Source: Candidatus Vondammii sp. HM_W22
Lineage (GTDB): Bacteria > Pseudomonadota > Gammaproteobacteria > Chromatiales > Chromatiaceae
Direction of reading: 5' to 3'
Assembly (NCBI RefSeq): GCF_022530855.2
Contig: NZ_CP099567.1
Span: 2,666,001 to 2,730,000 of the forward strand
DNA length: 64,000 nt
Shown here: in pieces, positions 50,417 to 59,535 of the stretch
How the letters are laid out: each line of letters starts with the position of its first letter
Numbering within the stretch: position 1 is the first letter of the stretch
Program-made: the position numbers and the translations under genes
The notes under the pieces: generated by a model
Told to the model about the DNA's origin: nothing
The model's input: only the letters and a program-made list of their open reading frames with translations
The model's database searches: none

Positions 50417-50435
50417 AAGCTATAGAAGCTATAGA
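50409..50435 (+). repeat. three tandem copies of AGCTATAGA
   Basis: Perfect 9-bp triplication at the point where the phosphoribosyltransferase-like frame ends. In the gene's frame each unit contains a TAG stop; in another frame the region reads as repeated Ala-Ile-Glu followed by DWNFDLD. Confidence 0.85.
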
Positions 50436-50473
50436 TTGGAATTTTGATTTAGATTAGTACGAAGTTAGTAGGG

Positions 50474-50758
50474 ATGAGTGACAAAGACAATGTAGAGAAG
50501 ATGCCCCTAGATCATTTTGTAAAGATGATTGCCAGAGGTCTAAATAAAAGTGTGAGGGATTTGGAGAAAGCCAAAGCTGAGGCGCGAAAAAAGGGAGATC
50601 CAGAGGATCTAGTACTTCATCAGGTGCAAGCAAATTTAGCTCAAATGTCAGATTTCCTTATGAATGTAGATATGTCAGGAGAACTAGTGGATCTACTTCC
50701 AGAGGCCCCTTACCCTCATTTGGAAAGGCTCTTACCTCAAGACGATGATTCAGAATAG
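50474..50758 (+). CDS. hypothetical plasmid-region protein
   Basis: A 94-residue acidic, helical protein: MPLDHFVKMIARGLNKSVRD, LEKAKAEARKKGDPEDLVLH, and a Pro-rich acidic tail ending DDDSE. No family is recognised. It overlaps the start of the next open frame. Confidence 0.6.
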   Translation: MSDKDNVEKMPLDHFVKMIARGLNKSVRDLEKAKAEARKKGDPEDLVLHQVQANLAQMSDFLMNVDMSGELVDLLPEAPYPHLERLLPQDDDSE

Positions 50759-50768
50759 CGAGCATTCT

Positions 50769-50984
50769 ATGATAATTATTGATAGCCCTTTTCACGTTTC
50801 GTTTACAGGACATAACGAACTTCCAACAATTGCTTGTGTGGGCAAGTGTAAAAAACCATGGTGGCCGATTGATCTAGAGGATGTAGCGAAAGATGTTTGC
50901 CCAATGTGTGGCAGCGTTACATCAGCGGCAATGGAGGGGGTTCATTACTCTGTATTGGCACAAGCGAATCGAGACCTTCGCTAT
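50769..50984 (+). pseudogene. zinc-ribbon protein fragment cut by Tn3 copy 2
   Basis: About 72 residues from MIIIDSPFHVSFTGHNELPT through CVGKCKKPWWPID and CPMCGSVTSAAM, a four-cysteine zinc ribbon, to the transposon edge. A chimeric stop lies inside the transposon. The C-terminal part is lost and does not appear after the element. Confidence 0.65.
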
Positions 50985-53900
50985 GGGGTTCTGGGGACAT
51001 TCCGTCCTAAAGTGACACTTATCGCTACAGCCCACGCCTCATAAGGCTTCTAGAGGTGCCTTAATTTTCAAAATCACTGCAATATCCCAATTATAGTAAT
51101 ATTCCGGCTTTTACGAGAAGCCTATGCCTTATTAAAGAACGCCTGACCGTACTCCACGAAGCAGAAATTAACGATTTATATGGCGTTCCCAGCCTGTCAC
51201 TGGAAGAAAAACGTATCAGTTTTACTCTGAATGATCTGGAGCAGGACGTTATTAAATCCATCAGGGATCGCAATCATAAATGCTATGCTATTGCTCTGCT
51301 GGGTTACTTTAAGATCAAGCCCATTCAGCTCAATCCGGCCTACAAGGAATTGAAAGCAGATCTCACCTTTATTGCTGAAGAATATTTCCCTAAATTTAAA
51401 GTCCCTCGCTTCAGTGTTAGCAATAAGCAGAAAACACGTATCTACGACAAGATTATAAACCTTCAGGGATTCAAAACATGGTGTGTGGAACAACATCAGG
51501 AACCTCTCATTACCTATTTGCAACAGGTTGCTAAATCCTGGATTGAGCCGCGCTTTTTATTTGATGCCTGCACCGAATACTTAGCTCGAAATCATACAGA
51601 AATCCCTAAATATACCGTGCTTCAGCGAATTATCAGTCAGGTAATCAAACAGGAACGTAAGCGACTTTCTGATCTATTAAAGACAACCATATCAGATGAA
51701 TTAGCTACTAACTTGGCTGAGTTAGTTGATGGAAAAGGTATGCTAACCGTTAAAGAACTTAAGCAGGCGGCGAAAAGTTTTAATGCTCCAGAATTGGAGA
51801 AAGAGTTGAACGTCAACAAGTTAATTCAGCCCTGGATGGATGAAGTTAATCAAGTGGCCTCTGCTCTATCACTATCGCAACAAAACTGACTGCACTATGC
51901 GGCGATGGTTGATTACTACTCTATAACCAAGCTTAAACGCTTCGACCGTGTCACGCAGCAGCTTTATTTACTTTGTTATCTTCAGGAGCGGGTACAAATC
52001 AATATTGAACGTTTGGCTGATGGGTTTATTTATCATGTCCGAAAGTTACGTGAAAAAGCTAAAGCGTATGCCAAGGAAATGGCCTATAAAGATTGGGAGG
52101 GCACGGTAGTAAATATTAGCAAAGCCGCTGAATTATTATACTTTTTTATTGACGATACCATTGATGGCCATGTGTCATTTAGACAAATAAAACAACGGGT
52201 ACAAGGCTTGCTTGGAGCACGGGAAATAGAATCACTGTGCTTGTATCTGAAGAAACAAAAACGCACGAAAAATGATTACATCTGGGAATTTTATGATAAG
52301 CAGCGTGAACTGATTCAGCACTTAATACGCCCCATTTTTTTATGCCTGACCTTTGAAGGATTAGACAATACACAGGCTTTATCTGCACAATTAAATAGAA
52401 TGAAAAAAGAGTTGTTAGGTGCTGGTGAATTAGCATCGTCAGATCGACGATTGATTCCAGCCAAACACCAATTGTATGTTATCAATATTGATAACAACGT
52501 ACTCTCTGAGCGTTACGAGTTGATGCTGTATTTAGCAGCTCAAAATAATCTTGGTGGAAAACTCTTTATACCAACGGCTATCAAATATCGTGCATTACAC
52601 GATGACCTTGTTGGAGATATCCCCTGGGCACAGAAAGACAAGCTACTTAAAGGTTCCATGCTAGATAGCATGAATACAGAGCCTGCCCAGCGGGTTAAAT
52701 CGATGGAGAAAAAGATGAACGATAAGCTGCAACGGGTTGGCCAGCGCATTGATGAGGGCGACAATCGAAATGTGGTATTGCGTAATCGCTCAGGAAAAAC
52801 TCAATGGAGGTTGCCGTATTCAGGCACAAAATCGGCTTTAAACAATCCCTTTTTCGACCGTATGAAACCGATTAACATTGCCGATGTATTACGCTTCGTT
52901 CATCAGGAAACAGCATTTTTAAAGCACTTTGAGCATGTTCGCCAGGTACAGTCCGGACAGAGTGATCATTTGAATGATTTACTGGCGGCTCTCATTGGCA
53001 ATGGAACCTATTATGGCCTACACGGCATGGCCAGCATCTCTGATAGATCATATGATCATCTACGCACAGTACAGGCCAATTATTTGCGACCTGAAACGCT
53101 AAACCTCGGCAATGATGCAATTAACGATGCGACAGCGAAATTATCAATCTTCAAGCATTACAATATCCAAAAAGGACTCATTCATGCCAGTGCTGACGGG
53201 CAAAAATTCGAATCACGGTTAGAGACTTTTAAAACTCGCTATTCATCTAAATATTTTGGCACGAATAAAGGACTAACATCGATGAACTTGATTGCCAATC
53301 ATGTAGCCTTGAATGCCCAGATTATTGGTTCCAATGAACATGAATCTCATTTTATTTTGGATCTGCTTCATAACAATACCTCGGAGATTAAGCCGGATAT
53401 TTTGTCAACGGATACGCACGGCGTTAATCATGTTAACTTTGCTTTGCTGGACCTGTTTGGCTATATCTTTGCGCCGCGCTATGCTCAGTTTGGAACCGTG
53501 ATATCAGATCTTTTTGATGTAAATGAGGGAGAAGACAATAAGGCAACGCTCTCATTAAAAAAGCCTATTAATACAGAATTAATTATCGATGAGTGGGATA
53601 CGATACAGCGCATTATTATATCACTACAGCAGAAGACGATAACGCAGGCGACCCTTGTTAGAAAGCTTTCTGGCTATAGTCAAAACCACCCCTTGCTGAA
53701 AGCTTTAACTGAATATAATCGTATGCTCAAGGCCATGTACTTACTGGACTATATTGATGATGCCAGTTTAAGAAATTATGTACAGCGAGCCTTGAATCGT
53801 GGGGAAGCTTATCATCAATTACGGCGTGCTATTGCACATGTGAATGGCAATCGTTTCCAGGGAAAATCAGACGATGAGATTGTCTTGTGGAATGAATGCG

Positions 53901-54204
53901 CGAGGCTATTAACCAACGCCATTATCTATTTTAATTCGCTGATACTGACGCGATTACTTGAGCATTTTGAGGGGGAAAGTGACGATAAGAAGTTGGAAAT
54001 TATTAAGCAAGTTTCGCCAGTGGCTTGGCATAACATCAATTTGAACGGAACTTACAGCTTTAGCTTTGAACAAAACCTACTAGTATTTGGATGAAATTAT
54101 GCAATCAATCGTGCAAAATGAAAATTAAGCCACCTCTGTAGGCCTTGTGGGGTATGGGCTGTAGAGATAAGTGTCACTTTAGGACGGAATGTCCACAGAA
54201 CCCC
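50985..54204 (+). mobile_element. Tn3-family transposase-only element, copy 2 (IS1071-like)
   Basis: 3,220 bp, in the same orientation as copy 1 and nearly identical, two bases longer because of two single-base insertions in tnpA. The right terminal repeat has one extra mismatch (position 10). Flanks are GCTAT on the left and ATGGG on the right, so again no target duplication. It follows a zinc-ribbon fragment and abuts an IS256 transposase fragment. Confidence 0.92.
51124..54128 (+). pseudogene. Tn3-family transposase, copy 2, two frameshifts and one nonsense mutation
   Basis: Compared with copy 1, an extra T after codon 3 (near 51133) gives ATG CCT TAT TAA, CGA is changed to TGA at 51887-51889, and an extra T near 54084 replaces the last dozen or so residues. 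Where copy 1 has its stop, copy 2 is intact. The central 729 codons (51905-54094) remain open and contain the DDE domain. Confidence 0.92.
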
Positions 54205-54510
54205 ATGGGACAACAAGCACCCCCCGGATCAGCCGCTCCTGGCGTGCCCATTGGCAGAATCTCAACACGCTGTTCAACTACCCGGAGGACATACGAAAAG
54301 TGATCTGCACGACCAACGCCATTGAATCGCTGAACAGCATCATTCGCAAAGCGATCAAAAAGCGGAAGTTGTTTCCAACCGATGATTCGGCGAAGAAGGT
54401 CATCTATCTGGCAATCCAGGCCGCATCGAAAAAGTAGACAATGCCGATCCGTCATTGGAAACCAGCACTGAATAGATTTATGATTGGGTTCGGAGAACGC
54501 TTAGCGGTAT
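54205..54510 (+). pseudogene. IS256-family transposase, C-terminal fragment
   Basis: From the Tn3 edge the frame reads WRAHWQNLNTLFNYPEDIRK, CTTNAIESLNSIIRKAIKKR and KVIYLAIQAASKK, then a TAG replaces the usual Trp, followed by TMPIRHWKPALNRFMIGFGE to the end. This is the typical IS256/Mutator C-terminus. GGCAGTTACACAG just after the stop (54521-54533) matches IS256-type ends and is shared with the fragment near 60310. Confidence 0.88.
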
Positions 54511-54541
54511 ACATTTAACCCAGGCAGTTACACAGAAAACT

Positions 54542-54730
54542 TTACAGGCTCAGCATGATCCGCAGCAGAACGGAGCAGGTCAGATCTTCGTTGCTGTTGA
54601 TGTCGATCACCTGGAAGCTAGCGCCGCTCATTACCAGTTCCCTGATATTTGCCAGAGTGATATAGCGGCTGAGTTCCGTATCATAGAGACGGCGGTTGGG
54701 ATATTTCTTAATAACTCTGGGGCTTGGCAT
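54542..54730 (-). pseudogene. phaR: polyhydroxyalkanoate synthesis regulator PhaR, N-terminal fragment
   Basis: 62 residues: VIKKYPNRRLYDTELSRYIT, LANIRELVMSGASFQVID and NEDLTCSVLLRIML, the conserved DNA-binding N-terminus of PhaR, which normally represses phasin and PHA genes. After RIML the IS256 end supplies SL and a stop. The C-terminal PHB-binding part (80-130 residues) is lost. The regulator's DNA-binding domain might still fold. Confidence 0.88.
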
Positions 54731-54960
54731 GGCGCCTGTTCCTCTGGTGAAACTCCGTCTACAGCAACAATTTATCCGGAAATATCAGTCTGTGGGAAAT
54801 TATCTTTCTATTGAGAGTTATTGTCAAAAGAGGTATATCAGTCATTTCTAAAGCGGCAATCTGGTCTGAATTTATCTATCTCAACTCCATCTTTAAATGG
54901 CACCTCTTTTATTACCTTGGCCAAATAATTAGTCGATCCTGAAATATTCATTCCAGGCAC

Positions 54961-56279
54961 TTAATAATACTGTTGTTTCTGTTTTGCAAACAGGAACAAC
55001 AGTATGGACATGATATTTTTCAGCACAAAAAGAACCTCCTTCATCCATTTTCTAAAGTTGAAGGCAGCCGCCGCCATAAGCAAGTTAATCTGATCCCCGG
55101 CAAAGCCTTTAGGAAAGTTCCTTTTTAGCCTGTGGTCACTCTTTAAGTGACCACAGGCTCAATGCCAGCTCGTCTTCTGAAACGTTTTCTGGCTAATGCC
55201 ATGGCTTCTTCTGAGGTATTCTTCCTGGCAGGCTTTGGCGTTACTATCTGTGTGTCATTAACCTTTGATTTGCCCCGGTAACCTCGATCAGCAATACCCA
55301 CTTTGGGTACTCGATTGATGAGACGTTTCACCTGTGCCAAGACCTCAGGTACGGTGTGACCATCAAATACATTCTTCTCAAAAGCCAGGGCACCAATCAC
55401 AATGCCCGCGTCCCTTGTGGTGGTGATTGATGCCTTGGTGCCAAACTCATAACGCTGCTGGGCCTTGCCTTTGCTCATACAGTAAATATGAGGTTCATGT
55501 AGGCTGTACAACTTATTTTTATCAGCACGCTTCTGATTCAGCATGCGCTGGTACAGGGCGAACTTTTCTGCATAGAATTTCTGTTGTTCTCCGGTCATCT
55601 TACGCTGTATTTCACGCAGTAATCGGCCGCTGATGGTCTTTAATCGCTTGACGGCCTTACGTGCCTTTTTACGATTCCTCGGATGTGTGGCAAATCGGGT
55701 GGGGAGCTTGAGAATTTTTACTTCCTTCTCATGGCTTCGACTGAGCACGATACCTTCTGCTCGGGCCATCTTGAGTAACTGCCCGTGTATCTTTCGGTAC
55801 TGCTTTGCATCAGTTGGAAAGGTAATGTTTTTCTCTTGTACGGTAGTGTCGATACACATTTCATCTTCGATCGCCTTTTCTTGATGTAAGGCGATAGAGG
55901 CAGCCAGGACCTTTTCAAAACCTTCGTTGCCAATACGCTTTCTGAAGTAAGTCAGGTCGGAGGGGTCACAAGGAAGTTGCCATTGGAATTCGATCTCACC
56001 CGTAAAACTCTGGTAGTAGGGATTTTGTATCCAGCGTTGAATCAGAACCTCGTCACTGAGGTCTTCCAGATGCTTGAGTATCGAGAGGCCCACCATTAGG
56101 CAGATCGGTTTTGAGGGCTTTCCAAGATGAGAGTAAAGCGGGGCAAATTCAGCATCAAAATATGACCAGTCTATCTGTCTGGCCAGTAGCAAAAGTGGAT
56201 GCTTGGGGTTCAGCTGATCCAGTAAGTTCTGGTGCAGGAAACTTTGCTGGTTGGGATTGGCTGTCTTGGCTTTGCTCAA
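54961..56279 (-). pseudogene. IS5-family transposase, frameshifted near the C-terminus
   Basis: An open frame of 378 residues (PLYSHLGKPSKPICLMVGLS, YYQSFTGEIEFQWQLPCDPS, EDEMCIDTTVQEKNITFPTD, ADRGYRGKSKV, RRRAGIEPVV) covers nearly all of the DDE domain with the first two acidic residues. Just after GIEPV the frame shifts; the other frame continues GHLKSDHRLKRNFPKGFAGD and AAAFNFRKWMKEVLF to a stop at 54961. The reconstruction is typical for this group. A small deletion near 55155 explains the break. Confidence 0.85.
54967..55005. repeat. hairpin at the 3' end of the IS5-type transposase gene
   Basis: ATACTGTTGTTTCTGTTT (54967-54984) pairs with AAACAGGAACAACAGTAT (54988-55005), one mismatch, three-base loop. 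It lies over the last codons of the transposase and may insulate the element from outside transcription. Confidence 0.7.
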
Positions 56280-56580
56280 TTATCCACCTCTGTTTCGTCC
56301 AGTTTTTCTCTGCTTTTACCCCTTTCACGGACGTTTATTTTATCAAATTTAGACGCTTATTTTATATAAATCATTGCGTTATGAATATTTCAGGGTCGAC
56401 TAATTAACCCTGCGCAGTTTGCGCCAGTCTTTCTCAGCACATTGGCTGAGCTTGAACAGCATATGCAGTACACTATCTCTGGATAAACAGTCCTTGGAGC
56501 AATTTGATCTTCCCCATTAAAAGTTGACACTTGCTAATACCTGTCTTTCAAAATCTACTGGACATGCTACAGCCCACATT

Positions 56581-57235
56581 CTAAAAACGGACATACTTTG
56601 TTGTTTTTCTCTTGAATTCCAGAAAACTTCTAAATGGTTCTGTATAGTAAAACTCAGACTTATAGGTATGGAAAAATGATTCCATATGAGCATTGTTGTA
56701 ACCATTTCCTTTCCCAGACATACTTTGCTCAACTCCAAGATCCTTGAGCCAATCACCCACCATGTGATTTGCATATCTAATCCCACGATCCGAGTGAAAC
56801 ACTTTCGAGCAATGCTCAGAGTGGGCTGTCAGTGCCTTCTTAATCGTGTTCAGCATCATATCAACATTACGCTTCTTGCTCACCTCAATTCCGACAATCT
56901 TCCGAGTATGTAAATCCATTACGATTGAAAAGTACATAAAGTCACCACCAATCTTTATATAGGTAAAATCTGCAACCTATATTTCATGGGATAAACTCGG
57001 ACCATCATAGCTTTCTTGATCACTGAACCGGGCTTCCATTGTCTTGGCTTATACCTTCTGTCCATTTTAGCTCTAATACCATTTTCTCGCATCAGTCTCG
57101 CCACTGTATTCTCACAGCAGCCGATGCCACGATTGTTCAACGCCGCTACCATTCCCGGACTTCCATGGGTTTCCTTAGCCTCACGGTGGGTCTTTTTTAT
57201 CTCCCTATGTATGCAGAAGCCAGGTTGTCGAGGAA
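56581..57235 (-). pseudogene. IS3-family transposase OrfB fragments (second IS3 type)
   Basis: The region 57235-57020 gives THREAKETHGSPGMVAALNNR and CENTVARLMRENGIRAKM. In a second frame, about 56990-56581 gives FMYFSIVMDLHTRKIVGIEV, VFHSDRGIRYANHMVGDWL and MSGKGNGYNNAHMESFFHTY, the DDE core. It differs clearly from the IS3 copies A and B. A frameshift near 56950-57000 and missing ends make it dead. Confidence 0.8.
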
Positions 57236-57629
57236 TGACGTCAGCCAGTAAAACCGCCTGAGCCATCAGTAAACGGATCAAATTGTAAGCCAAAAGATAG
57301 ACCCACAGCTCTTTTTCCGCCATTTCCGGTGTGCAACAACTTAATGTTTCCATTCCCAGAGTGGTCTTGATGTTGCGTATATCTAACTCTACCTGCCAAC
57401 GGTCCCGATAGAGTGCCTTCAAGGCGGGTTTGACTTTTGGCTTGTCTATTTCGATAAGATGATTTCGCGGGCCCCCGGCGCTCTCCCTGGCGAAAATCCG
57501 TGCTGCGCCTGAACCATGTTGCTCGAAAACGCCATCCACTCCTTTGGCCTGAAGAGCACACAACAGAAAACAGGTGGCATAAAAAGCATCCCACAGAAGG
57601 AGATCACCAGCGTCCAAAGTACCAAGCAT
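57236..57629 (-). pseudogene. IS4-family transposase, C-terminal fragment
   Basis: The frame reads AGDLLLWDAFYATCFLLCAL, YRDRWQVELDIRNIKTTLGM and YLLAYNLIRLLMAQA, the YREK-like region and C-terminus of IS4 transposases (here YRDRW..E). It runs without a stop into the IS3 fragment downstream, making a chance 224-residue fusion frame (56955-57629). The upstream half is missing or unrecognisable. Confidence 0.78.
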
Positions 57630-57727
57630 GGTTCTAAAGCCAGAAACATCGATAACGTCTCTGTTGGCGGAAACAGCCTTTCCCGATGTTCCGGTAACAA
57701 TGATTCGACTTGATTGAGAAACCCTGG

Positions 57728-57783
57728 GCCGATTAGCCGATTAGCCGATTAGCCGATTAGCCGATTAGCCGATTAGCCGATTA
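57728..57783 (+). repeat. seven tandem copies of GCCGATTA
   Basis: A perfect array, 56 bp of the 8-mer GCCGATTA, between the IS4 fragment and the Abi-family fragment. No spacers and no coding role are visible. Confidence 0.95.
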
Positions 57784-57948
57784 AAGAAAGCATAGGAATC
57801 ACTGGCTGTAGCGTAGGTTGTGATACGCTCTTGTTGATACATGCAGACGCGTTGATTAGGATGCATTAAGGCTGTTTGATGGTTTGGCAATTAGCATCTT
57901 ATCACCTGAAGCAGCCTTTTTTTATTCGTTATATCAGTAGGTTATTGA

Positions 57949-58245
57949 TTAAGTAAGTAGCATTCTGGTCAGCGCCTTTTTTGCTTTATCTAATGCGCCG
58001 ACATCATTGGGATGCTTGATGATCTGGCGGTCGCTATACCAGCCCTCTCTTTTGAAATACTGATGAGCTGCATTATGGATGCTGTTACGCAGTGTGATTT
58101 CTAGTGTTTGAAAGGTGGGATAGAGGCTTTCGCTCAAGGCCATGTTCCAGGCGTAGTAGCTGAACAGGGAGTTATAACTGAAAGTGTTATTTGAAAGGAA
58201 TTGAAAAAAAGCGGGGTATCTGGTTGATTTATTGTTGCGAGACAT
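57949..58245 (-). pseudogene. Abi-family (abortive infection) protein, N-terminal fragment
   Basis: About 98 residues: AFFQFLSNNTFSYNSLFSYY, AWNMALSESLYPTFQTLEIT, LRNSIHNAAHQYFKREGWYS. The WNMALSE and LRN motifs match the Abi_2 / Abi-like family (AbiD/F type), which act in phage-induced abortive infection. Known proteins are 200-320 residues, so more than half is missing at the C-terminus. The frame continues upstream across an IS256 remnant without homology. Confidence 0.7.
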
Positions 58246-58272
58246 CAAAACAACCATTGAAGATACTCCACC

Positions 58273-58860
58273 ATGAGTAAGAATAACGTTGTTAAGCTGG
58301 CAGTTCGAGATACGATTATCGATCCGCTGACAGAGTTGCCGAGAAGCGGTGCGGAGCAGTTGATCTACTAGGCGGTGGAGGCCGAGCTGCTGGAGCTGTT
58401 GGCGGAGCACGTCGAGCGACGGACAGAGGATGGCAAGGCGGGTGTGGTGAGTAATGGTCACCTGCCAGCTCGTAAACTGCAGACAGGATTGGGGCCGGTC
58501 ACGGTCAAGATACCCAAAGTACGAGCGAAGACCGGCGAGCCGGTGACGTTCCGATCAGCTCTGGTGCCGCCGTATGTACGCAAGACGAAGTCACTGGAAA
58601 CGGCGCTGCCATGGCTCTACCTGAATGAGCGTGGTGAGAAGCATTTTCTGGCAATTGAGGATGGTGTACGGGAGTCCACACAGAGCTGGCGGGAGGTACT
58701 GTTGAAACTGAAGTCACGCGGACTGACCCCGCCAAAATTGGCGATCGGTGACGGTGCCATGGTATTCCGGGCTGCGCTGGAGGAAGTGTATCCGGAGACG
58801 CGCCAGCAGCGCTGCTGGATGCACAAGACCATGAACGTGCTGCACATCCTCTTCATTGGG
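58273..58860 (+). pseudogene. IS256-family transposase remnant with internal deletion
   Basis: Begins VVKLAVRDTIIDPLTELPR, has a TAG near 58370 (AEQLIY-stop-AVEAELLELLAEHVE), then GPVTVKIPKVRAKTGEPVTF and KSLETALPWLYL. It jumps to NERGEKHFLAIEDGVREST and GAMVFRAALEEVYPETRQQR, losing roughly a hundred residues of the catalytic core, and ends CWMHKTMNVLH where another fragment begins. It is a different IS256 type from the one at 59.5 kb. Confidence 0.8.
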
Positions 58861-58869
58861 TAAACGAAT

Positions 58870-59240
58870 TTATGAGCCATCAATCGCACAGAGTCGAAAT
58901 CCATTCCATTTTTGATAGCCGCTGAAACGATCATGGAAATCTTGTGTGATGATCTGATTCAGCTCAATAAATGCCGCATGAGAGAGCTGTTTTCTAGCTT
59001 GAAAAAAAGCAGATTTGGTGATTTCCTGAGCGGCCTGTTTTCGATTCTTGAGTGCTTTATAAAATCGATCAAGCTCCACCTGCGCAGCATTTTTTCTGAG
59101 GTTTAGAAAATACAGAATCAAGGAGGGGAAACTAAGTTTACGATTACGCGTGAAACTGTTTTTTGAGAGGCAGTGTTTGATCTTAAAATGATTATCAGAG
59201 ATAGCTGTATTTATGTAGGTATAAATAGATTCAAATGACC
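58870..59240 (-). pseudogene. IS4-family transposase, N-terminal fragment
   Basis: Reading leftwards from 59240: SFTRNRKLSFPSLILYFLNL, RKNAAQVELDRFYKALKNRK, then SAFFQARKQLSHAAF and GFRLCAIDGS, where IS4 transposases carry the first catalytic Asp (DGS). The rest is absent: the IS256 remnant abuts the left side. Confidence 0.78.
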
Positions 59241-59364
59241 TTGGTAAGCTTCATATTGCGACCTTAATATCGTGGTAAATGTCGGCACTTATGGGGATAA
59301 TTATTATAGCAGAATTAATGAGTTACGGCTTAACTTACTGGCATTTTGTCAGTACCCTTTAGAT

Positions 59365-59475
59365 GCGCCAAAGCTGTGGATTGCAAGCTGCAAATGCGCC
59401 ACCTGCGTTTTTCAAAAAGACTTCGTTTGGTATTTGATAGCCGAGGCATTTTCGAGGCCGACTGCTAAATAAAAC
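59365..59475 (-). pseudogene. IS30-family transposase, C-terminal fragment
   Basis: The minus strand gives SRPRKCLGYQIPNEVFLKNA followed by CNPQLWRI, the same C-terminus as the IS30 at 19.1 kb (LRCLNYQTPNEVFLK). The matching 5' end is found at 60378-60480, beyond an IS256 fragment, so a related IS30 was split by IS256. Confidence 0.7.
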
Positions 59476-59535
59476 GAAAACCGGGTCAGAGAACAATATT
59501 TGCCAATATAGAGCCCACCTTATCGAGCAGAACTG

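Larger units (their letters stand above)
54926..56406 (-). mobile_element. IS5-superfamily insertion sequence
   Basis: Inverted ends TAATTAGTCGATCCTGAAAT (left, 54926) and, read inwards from the right end, TAATTAGTCGACCCTGAAAT (56406). The 1,481-bp element holds one transposase on the minus strand. The outermost TAATTA is itself palindromic, so the exact edge and a target duplication cannot be fixed. Confidence 0.83.

Noticed and set aside
57728-57783. CRISPR-like array
   Set aside because: The 8-bp units are directly adjacent with no spacers and no cas genes are near; it is a simple tandem repeat.
57949-58461. Full 170-residue reading of the Abi-like frame
   Set aside because: Residues 1-68 are antisense to the IS256 remnant and have no homology; only the part from 58245 down is Abi-like.
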